5,775 nucleotides of DNA from JAFGIT01 sp016929465 [NCBI: Candidatus Coatesbacteria bacterium] (lineage in GTDB: Bacteria; B130-G9), in the NCBI GenBank assembly GCA_016929465.1, contig JAFGIT010000371.1, forward strand, positions 1-5,775, written 5' to 3'. Shown here one piece after another: positions 1-4,550 of the stretch. The number at the start of each line of letters is the position of its first letter. Positions within the stretch are counted from its first letter, which is position 1. The notes beneath the pieces were generated by a model. That model ran no database searches, was not told the DNA's origin, and saw only the letters and a list, made by a program, of their open reading frames with translations. The translations under genes were made by a program, and so were the position numbers.

Positions 1-293
1 ATTGACTGAGCAAAGCAGATTAATTAGATGGCAATTTGCTGAAGCCAATACTGGGCCAACATCACCTACAATTTTGAGTCACACCCGATGAGCCATGTAT
101 GGAATCAGAGCGAGCCGTCTCCTATCGCCGGGCTTCAGAAACTGCCGATGAGCAAATCCAAATGGGAGAGACCAAGCCCATCTTGCACCTTTCCGTTGTC
201 CGATCTCAGGCTGCCAGTCTGGCCATCGAGATTGATCGAAGACATCCGGATCTTCGAAGATGAGCTTGACATGGCGTTCGGGAATACCTATTG
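1..293. other. Left flank, no supported gene
   Basis: No convincing gene is visible. A minus-strand open frame (79-522) overlaps the first 60 codons of the TetR gene in antisense. Its non-overlapping part shows no family motif that I recognise and has no ribosome-binding site. A plus-strand frame at 88-297 (69 codons, ends NTYC) likewise has no ribosome-binding site and no recognisable domain. A 12-bp palindrome ATCTTCGAAGAT lies at 250-261, and CCGATGAGC occurs at 85-93 and 145-153; both are within what chance allows. The stretch may hold decayed coding sequence, but nothing supports a functional call. Confidence 0.5.
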
Positions 294-321
294 TTGAATT
301 GGAATGACTATTCCATATATG
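294..321 (+). promoter_or_regulatory. Candidate promoter of the TetR gene
   Basis: A -35-like TTGAAT (294-299) and a -10-like TATATG (316-321) are separated by 16 bases; each matches four of six positions of the sigma-70 consensus. The implied transcript would start near 328, about ten bases before the first ATG of the TetR gene. That makes either a very short leader or, if translation begins at the second ATG (377), a leader of about 50 bases. The segment is AT-rich compared with the coding DNA around it. The host's sigma factors are unknown, so this is a consensus-based inference. Confidence 0.4.
300..315. promoter_or_regulatory. Candidate TetR operator, 16-bp inverted repeat
   Basis: TGGAAT-GACT-ATTCCA is a perfect inverted repeat with six-base arms and a four-base centre. 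It exactly fills the spacer between the -35-like and -10-like elements, where a bound dimeric repressor would block polymerase. A related, degenerate copy (GGAATACCTATT, 281-292) lies exactly 20 bases upstream, two helical turns, and matches the second (301-312) at ten of twelve positions, but its right arm is not symmetric. TetR-family proteins commonly bind palindromes in their own promoters, so autoregulation is the natural reading. The assignment to this repressor is inferred from position only. Confidence 0.45.
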
Positions 322-337
322 TGTCGTTAATTGAAAA

Positions 338-1006
338 ATGGAACTAAGCAGCAGAATTGTGGAGCTAATTGCACGTATGGAAAAAATCGGACGCAGAGAG
401 AAGGAACGGCTCATAAGAAAAAGCGACATCATCAGCGCTGCGGAGGAGATATTCGCGCGTCGCGGCTTCTCGGCAACCACAATGCAGGAAGTCGCAAACC
501 TATCCGAGTTCGGGATGTCCACGCTCTATAAGTTCTTCAGCAGCAAATACGAACTCTATTGTTCTGTGATCGATGAGAATCTCGAGAAGCTTCACACGAG
601 GCTTGCCCAGCTGAACGAAATGCAGCTCGACTGGCGGAAGGCGATTGAGCGCTTCATCTCGGATCATCTGCAATTTTTCCAGGAGAATAGGCACTTTTTC
701 AGGATATATATGGCAGAGAAGTTCGGCTTCACTCATGAGCCCGAGAGGGATCTCGAGTCCCGGACGAAGGCACGCATTGCGGAGTATGTGGAACACGCGG
801 AGAGTGCTCTAAGGCGTTGGATTGAGCAGGGACATCTGGGCACTTCAGGCGCGAGGGAGCGCTCGCTCGCGCTACTCAGCACACTCGAATCCCATCTGTC
901 ACGTTGGCTGACGGACGATGATGCGACGAGTGCGGAAGAGCGAGCCGCCTTAATCATGGGCATTTTCTTCACCGACCCCGATTGCCTGCATGCCGAGGGC
1001 GGTTAG
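338..1006 (+). CDS. TetR/AcrR family transcriptional regulator
   Basis: This is a 222-residue one-component repressor of usual TetR length. Residues about 28-72 form the DNA-binding head: helix 1 (IISAAEEIFARRGF), then the helix-turn-helix with the family pattern TTMQEVANLSEFGMSTLYKFF and the following SSKYELY. Residues about 80-215 are all-helical and variable, as expected for the ligand-binding and dimerisation domain; the aromatic run FFRIYMAEKFGF (120-131) may line a pocket. The inducer cannot be told. Two starts are possible. ATG 338 has no Shine-Dalgarno and would leave a leader of about ten bases. ATG 377 (Met14) is preceded by GGAG at 361-364, somewhat far at 12 bases. Both retain the whole DNA-binding domain. 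The radical SAM gene begins 84 bases downstream on the same strand with no terminator visible between, so it is the likely target. An operator-like palindrome lies just upstream. Confidence 0.93.
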   Translation: MELSSRIVELIARMEKIGRREKERLIRKSDIISAAEEIFARRGFSATTMQEVANLSEFGMSTLYKFFSSKYELYCSVIDENLEKLHTRLAQLNEMQLDWRKAIERFISDHLQFFQENRHFFRIYMAEKFGFTHEPERDLESRTKARIAEYVEHAESALRRWIEQGHLGTSGARERSLALLSTLESHLSRWLTDDDATSAEERAALIMGIFFTDPDCLHAEGG

Positions 1007-1090
1007 CCTCCGTGTCCCAAGGCAAATCGCCGCCCACTGCCGAGGGTGTTTCTTTAGTTCATCTTTGAGAAGCTATGAGAGAGGATTGCG

Positions 1091-2560
1091 ATGAGGAGAA
1101 TACTCACTCAACATCTCGAGAAGAGAATGGTCAAGCGCCTGGGCAAGAAGATAATGACGGCCCTGGCAGACGGCTCTGATGAAAAAATCATCCAGATGAC
1201 CGAGTATTGGGAGCGACTTGCCGTGGTCGAGGACCACAAGCGGGCGGCAATTGGACTTCGGCGAATAATCGAAAGAGGCCATCCGATTGGCAAATGGCTG
1301 AAGCGGCTCTCCTCCCAGGTGAACGATGCCTGCAGAACCGGCTTCGTCGTCAATGTCTTTGCGAACTCCATGTTCGTCGGGGAGGAGAAAAGGCTCGCAT
1401 TTCGGGACAGGGAGGGCTTTCGGCCGCCCGACTTGATCGTCCTGAGCGTCACATCCAAGTGCAACCTCAACTGCCGAGGCTGCTGGGCTAAGCAGTTCAG
1501 AGGCTATCCCGATCTATCGTTCGATGCCATCGACAAAGTGATACGCGAGGCGAAGGACGAATTCGGCGTGCACTTCTTCACGATTACCGGTGGTGAGCCG
1601 TTCATGCGCCCCGAGATGCTGGATATATACGCCAAGCATCGAGATTGCTGGTTCCAGATCTACACTAACGGCCTCTGCATCAACGCACGGACCGTGAAGC
1701 GGCTCGCGAAGCTTGGCAATACCGGGCCGATGATTAGCGTAGAGGGCCTGGAGAGAGAGACCGATGCGAGAAGGGGCACCGGGACCTTCAGTAAGCTGGA
1801 GAAGGTTATGAAAACGCTGAGGGATGCCGGAGTCGTGGTTGGATTCTCCGCGACGGCTACTCGCCATAACGTGGAGGTTGTCTCGAGTCCCGAGTTCATC
1901 GATACGATGATCGACTGGGGAGCGCTGATTGGTTGGTATTTCCAGTACATTCCGGTCGGCGACAGACCAGATCCGGAGCTTATGCTGACGCCAGAGCAGC
2001 GGGACTTTCTGCGTCGAAGGCTCTACACAGAGCGGGCCACAAAGCCGATCTTCCTCGCGGACTTCTGGAACGATGGGACCGCTGTCGATGGCTGTATGGC
2101 TGGTGGAAAGCGCTACCTGCACATCAACAGCAGGGGCGACATCGAGCCGTGCGTATTCTGCCACTTCGCGGTGGACAACATCTACGATAAGACGGTGACA
2201 GAGGCCCTAAGGAGCCCGTTCTTCACAGCTATCCGAGAGCGCATCCCTTACGATGGCAATCTACTCCGATGTTGCATGTTGATCGATCGCCCGGAGGTCT
2301 TCAGAGAGCACTATGCGAACTTCAAACCAAGAGCGACACACGCCGGGGCAGAATCGCTCGTGACCGAGCTTGCCGATGCCCTCGACAGAAATAGAGAGGG
2401 CGTGTCCGCGATACTCGATAAGGCATGGAGAGCAGGCGACTGGCAGCACATCCTCACCGGTGAGATAGAGGCGGAGAGGGTCAAGGCTGTGGCCAAGGAC
2501 AGGGCGATTCACCCTGCGAGAGACGTAGGCACTGATGGCGTATCAGCGGCATTCCAATAA
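1091..2560 (+). CDS. Radical SAM protein with SPASM/twitch-like C-terminal region
   Basis: This 489-residue enzyme is predicted to cleave S-adenosylmethionine reductively at a [4Fe-4S] cluster. The cluster motif CNLNCRGC gives Cys124, Cys128 and Cys131, and it is followed by the SAM-contacting GGEP motif at 167-170. The core spans about residues 115-320. A C-terminal region has Cys335, then RGDIEPC with Cys354, Cys357, and Cys394-Cys395 before a DRPE motif. This layout suggests an auxiliary iron-sulfur cluster, as in SPASM or twitch enzymes that modify peptides or small molecules. The first ~115 residues are basic and largely helical, with no motif I can name. The last ~70 residues are also helical. 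The start at ATG 1091 is supported by AGAGAGGA at 1078-1085. The TetR gene lies 84 bases upstream and probably controls it. No precursor peptide or partner enzyme is seen, so the substrate is unknown. The fold call is firm; the function is open. Confidence 0.92.
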   Translation: MRRILTQHLEKRMVKRLGKKIMTALADGSDEKIIQMTEYWERLAVVEDHKRAAIGLRRIIERGHPIGKWLKRLSSQVNDACRTGFVVNVFANSMFVGEEKRLAFRDREGFRPPDLIVLSVTSKCNLNCRGCWAKQFRGYPDLSFDAIDKVIREAKDEFGVHFFTITGGEPFMRPEMLDIYAKHRDCWFQIYTNGLCINARTVKRLAKLGNTGPMISVEGLERETDARRGTGTFSKLEKVMKTLRDAGVVVGFSATATRHNVEVVSSPEFIDTMIDWGALIGWYFQYIPVGDRPDPELMLTPEQRDFLRRRLYTERATKPIFLADFWNDGTAVDGCMAGGKRYLHINSRGDIEPCVFCHFAVDNIYDKTVTEALRSPFFTAIRERIPYDGNLLRCCMLIDRPEVFREHYANFKPRATHAGAESLVTELADALDRNREGVSAILDKAWRAGDWQHILTGEIEAERVKAVAKDRAIHPARDVGTDGVSAAFQ

Positions 2561-2628
2561 GATCGGATTCTCCTCGGTGTCGGGGCGGGCTCTCCGAAGG
2601 ATGGTCATAGATCGTTATGAAGGTGTTT

Positions 2629-2710
2629 TGTAGGGTCAGGCATTGTGTCTGCCCGCTTTGTGATATTGAACTGCGTCCTGCAAAGGGCGGAGACAAGCCC
2701 CGCCCCTACA
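2629..2710. repeat. 82-bp MITE-like palindromic repeat
   Basis: Two imperfect complementary arms, 2629-2660 and 2681-2710, enclose a 20-base loop. The outer ends are TGTAGGG at the left and CCCCTACA at the right; the inner ends are CTTTG and CAAAG. Between them TTGTGTCTGCCC matches the reverse complement of GGGCGGAGACAA well. Transcribed, it would fold into a long GC-rich hairpin. The terminal sequence TGTAGGGGCGG resembles, from memory, interspersed palindromic repeats present in many copies in several environmental bacterial genomes. No clear target-site duplication flanks it, and there is no U-tract to make it an ordinary terminator. It could equally be a REP-like element or an old non-autonomous transposon relic. 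Confidence 0.7.
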
Positions 2711-2777
2711 CTACCTAATCACCTTTCTGCAGCCTCATCACGTAAGGCTCATGTCATTCTCGGCCCGCTGATTCGAT

Positions 2778-2807
2778 TTTACTGATTCACCATCATTCGG
2801 TGATAAT
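2778..2807 (+). promoter_or_regulatory. Candidate distal promoter with inverted repeat in spacer
   Basis: TTTACT (2778-2783, four of six matches) and GATAAT (2802-2807, five of six) are 18 bases apart. Between them, running two bases into the -10, sits TCACC-N7-GGTGA (2787-2803), a perfect five-base inverted repeat that could bind a dimeric regulator. The transcript would carry a leader of roughly 110 bases before the channel gene. The inverted repeat is short enough to occur by chance. Confidence 0.3.
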
Positions 2808-2851
2808 ATTCATCCGAAATATGAAGCAGGATTGCCATCGCCACTTTATAC

Positions 2852-2879
2852 TTGACCGTACATTCCGCCCGGTTAGACT
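2852..2879 (+). promoter_or_regulatory. Candidate proximal promoter of channel gene
   Basis: TTGACC (2852-2857, five of six -35 matches) is followed after 16 bases by TAGACT (2874-2879, four of six -10 matches). The expected start near 2886 would give a leader of about 40 bases that contains the AAAGGG ribosome-binding site. A TATACT hexamer at 2847-2852 is a competing -10 but lacks a good -35. The elements are weak, and the choice between this and the upstream candidate is not settled. Confidence 0.27.
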
Positions 2880-2927
2880 CTGACGCATATTTACACTTGG
2901 AACTCTCACTCTAAAGGGTCATACAAT

Positions 2928-4394
2928 ATGCCGAAGCAAGACGGTCAAAGTGGTTTCATCCGATTCTTCTATCAGGGCAAGATGGACGCCAACCTGGGCG
3001 TCTGCGGCCTTCTCGGCCTTGCCTTGACAGCGATATTCTATTACCTGTTCCCGATCCCCCTCCTTGGCGTGGACAATTATGTCTATAAGCTCTTCGCGGA
3101 GCGAGGCTGGGTGCCCTACGGCATAACTTTTCTTTTCTTCTGGGGTGCTTCGATACTCCTTGCCAAATACATCGGGATGAGGATGGAGCGGAAATACTTG
3201 CTGGTCGATCCGATTGGCAAGGTTCGCAAGGAGACTTATGGCCCTGAATCTGCACGTCAGATGATCTCCGACCTCTCAGAGCTCTGGGAGGCAACACGCG
3301 CAACCATATTGCCCAACAGGATCACTCGAATGCTAAGCCAATTCGCGTCCACCTCAGAGCCCGAATCGATGCAGGGCGTCATGCGCGAGGAGAGCGAGAT
3401 CGACGAGGCGCAGCTTGCTTCCTCGTATGTGATGGCGAAAGTCTTCGTGTGGGCGATTCCTATCCTCGGCTTTATTGGGACAGTTATCGGTATCGTGCAG
3501 GCGGTTGCCGGGTTCTCGAACTTCGTCTCGCAGTCGGTTGCAGATATCGCACAGATCAAATCCGGAATCGGGCTCGTTACCGGTGGCCTATCGGTCGCAT
3601 TCGAGACCACGCTGCTCGCGCTTGTCGTCAGCTTGGTGATGATGATCCCGATGTCGGCCCTTCAGAAAACTGAGGAGAATCTCCTGTCGGCATTCGACAG
3701 GTATTGCATCGACAAGGTCATCTCGAATGCCATCAAGAGGCGGATCGAGACGCCCACGCCCGAGTCGGCAATCCTCGCGAAGGTCATCGAGATCTCGATG
3801 AGAAATCAGCTCGACATCCTGGAGCAGTTCAAGGTGAACTTCATGTCGATGCTCAGCGGAGAGAGCGAGAAGTTTTCGGCGACCGTTTCGGAATTCACCG
3901 GGAGCCAGAAGAAGAGCCAGATGGAGTTCGCGAGGCTCGCAGAATCGCTCTCAGGTAGGTTCAACGAGCTGAGGACGATGTCGAAGGAGATGACTGAGAC
4001 GGCAACCGCCGCGGCGACAACCGCCAGCGAGAAGATATCGGAGGCCTACAAGGCAAATGTCGAGGCGCTTTCAAAGGAGCGCGAAGCCGCCCAGGCTCAG
4101 ATATCGTCACTCATCCAGACCATGCAGAAGGTCGCAACCGACGGAGCAACAGCTATCGTCTCCCTTAAGTCGGGCATCGAGGCCAAGGTGGGCGCTTTCG
4201 TCACGGCGGTCGAGGAGCAGAAGAAGGCGACAGAGCTATTGAACGCGACCAACAAGAACGTCGAAATGCTAACCAGCACCAAGCAGCTCATAGGCACTCT
4301 CGAGCAGATCAGGCAGCAGCTCGCGGACCTCAAACCCGCGGTCGATAACCTGTCGAAGCCGCGCACGATCCGCCTGGTTGATGAGATGAAGTAG
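2928..4394 (+). CDS. MotA/TolQ/ExbB-type proton channel protein with long helical tail
   Basis: This is a 488-residue inner-membrane protein. Hydrophobic segments lie at about 23-43, 62-80, 172-195 and 219-241. The last two carry the MotA/TolQ/ExbB signature: IPILGFIGTVIGIVQAVAGF (177-196) and GGLSVAFETTLLALVVSL (219-236). Thr185 and Thr227/Thr228 sit where channel-lining threonines occur in TolQ and ExbB. A cytoplasmic insertion (about 81-170) separates the two hairpins, as in MotA. Residues about 285-470 are rich in Ala, Glu, Lys, Gln and Ser with no helix breakers and should form a long helical or coiled-coil rod; the protein ends KPRTIRLVDEMK. Family members form pentamers that use ion flow to drive a MotB, ExbD or TolR partner. 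The long tail recalls ZorA of Zorya phage defence, but no partner or ZorC/ZorD is present here. The start is supported by AAAGGG (2913-2918). A hairpin follows directly, so it appears monocistronic. Confidence 0.88.
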   Translation: MPKQDGQSGFIRFFYQGKMDANLGVCGLLGLALTAIFYYLFPIPLLGVDNYVYKLFAERGWVPYGITFLFFWGASILLAKYIGMRMERKYLLVDPIGKVRKETYGPESARQMISDLSELWEATRATILPNRITRMLSQFASTSEPESMQGVMREESEIDEAQLASSYVMAKVFVWAIPILGFIGTVIGIVQAVAGFSNFVSQSVADIAQIKSGIGLVTGGLSVAFETTLLALVVSLVMMIPMSALQKTEENLLSAFDRYCIDKVISNAIKRRIETPTPESAILAKVIEISMRNQLDILEQFKVNFMSMLSGESEKFSATVSEFTGSQKKSQMEFARLAESLSGRFNELRTMSKEMTETATAAATTASEKISEAYKANVEALSKEREAAQAQISSLIQTMQKVATDGATAIVSLKSGIEAKVGAFVTAVEEQKKATELLNATNKNVEMLTSTKQLIGTLEQIRQQLADLKPAVDNLSKPRTIRLVDEMK

Positions 4395-4425
4395 GGGGCC
4401 AGGGGAGCATTGCTCCTTCCCCCTT
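4394..4425 (+). terminator. Hairpin terminator after channel gene
   Basis: The stem begins in the stop codon's last base. GGGGG (4394-4398) pairs with CCCCC (4419-4423), a three-base bulge (CCA) follows, and then GGGGAGC pairs with GCTCCTT, including two G-U pairs, around an ATT loop. Only TT and then a pyrimidine-rich stretch follow, so the U-tract is weak. Position between two converging genes supports a terminator role. In the opposite direction no U-tract is seen. Confidence 0.55.
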
Positions 4426-4453
4426 ATCCATTCTCCTTTGTCCCTTCTCCTGC

Positions 4454-4549
4454 CTATGGCAGCGGATAATGGAATCCCATATCCACGGTGCCCGTGTCAA
4501 GCGTGCCATCCGCCTGGGTGGTCTTGTCGGATAGGCCCTCGAGTGGTCT
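4454..4549 (-). pseudogene. C-terminal remnant of a beta-helix surface protein
   Basis: Read on the minus strand in the +1 frame relative to the propeller gene, 31 codons followed by TAG encode a peptide containing DKTTQADGTLDTGTVDMGF and ending GFHYPLP. The pattern T-x-x-D-G-x-x-D-T-G-x-V-D-M-G-[YF]-H-Y-P is, from memory, a frequent C-terminal ending of right-handed parallel beta-helix and choice-of-anchor-type exported proteins in planctomycete-like and candidate-phylum genomes. The frame continues upstream only as antimotif sequence inside the propeller gene, and no start codon with a ribosome-binding site precedes it. It begins directly after the tandem TAG TAG that ends the propeller gene. 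It is best read as the 3' stump of a deleted or displaced gene. A frameshifted extension of the propeller protein is less likely, because that protein already has a complete-looking end. Confidence 0.6.
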
Positions 4550-4550
4550 A

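Larger units (their letters stand above)
2711..2927 (+). other. AT-rich leader region upstream of channel gene
   Basis: With the palindromic repeat, this completes a 367-base gap between the radical SAM gene and the channel gene. No coding sequence is supported. It is clearly more AT-rich than its surroundings from about 2765 to 2900 and contains several promoter-like elements, a small inverted repeat (2787-2803), and CTGATTC twice (2768-2774 and 2782-2788). The downstream gene is therefore probably transcribed independently of the TetR/radical SAM pair. No riboswitch or known small RNA was recognised. Confidence 0.5.

Noticed and set aside
250-261. 12-bp perfect palindrome ATCTTCGAAGAT
   Set aside because: About one such palindrome is expected by chance in a window this long, and nothing in its position supports a role.
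88-297. 69-codon plus-strand frame upstream of the TetR gene
   Set aside because: No ribosome-binding site, no recognisable motif, and it overlaps an equally open minus-strand frame. Open length alone is not enough.
79-522. 147-codon minus-strand frame ending MAHRV
   Set aside because: Its first 60 codons are antisense to the TetR DNA-binding region, it has no ribosome-binding site, and the rest shows no recognisable domain. A decayed fragment cannot be excluded.
1514-2164. 216-codon minus-strand frame inside the radical SAM gene
   Set aside because: It is a shadow of the coding strand; the forward frame carries the iron-sulfur and SAM-binding motifs.
2565-2605. Possible terminator after the radical SAM gene
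   Set aside because: TCCTCGG and CCGAAGGA pair only imperfectly across a long loop, and no U-tract follows.
2617-2718. 33-codon cysteine-containing frame (MKVFCRVRHCVCPLC...), a tempting RiPP precursor near a radical SAM gene
   Set aside because: It reads straight through the palindromic repeat and has no ribosome-binding site at a usable distance (AAGG lies 16 bases away). The cysteines arise from the repeat arm.
2928-4394. A complete Zorya defence system
   Set aside because: Only a ZorA-like long-tailed channel is present. No MotB/OmpA-type ZorB and no ZorC, ZorD or ZorE is encoded in the window.
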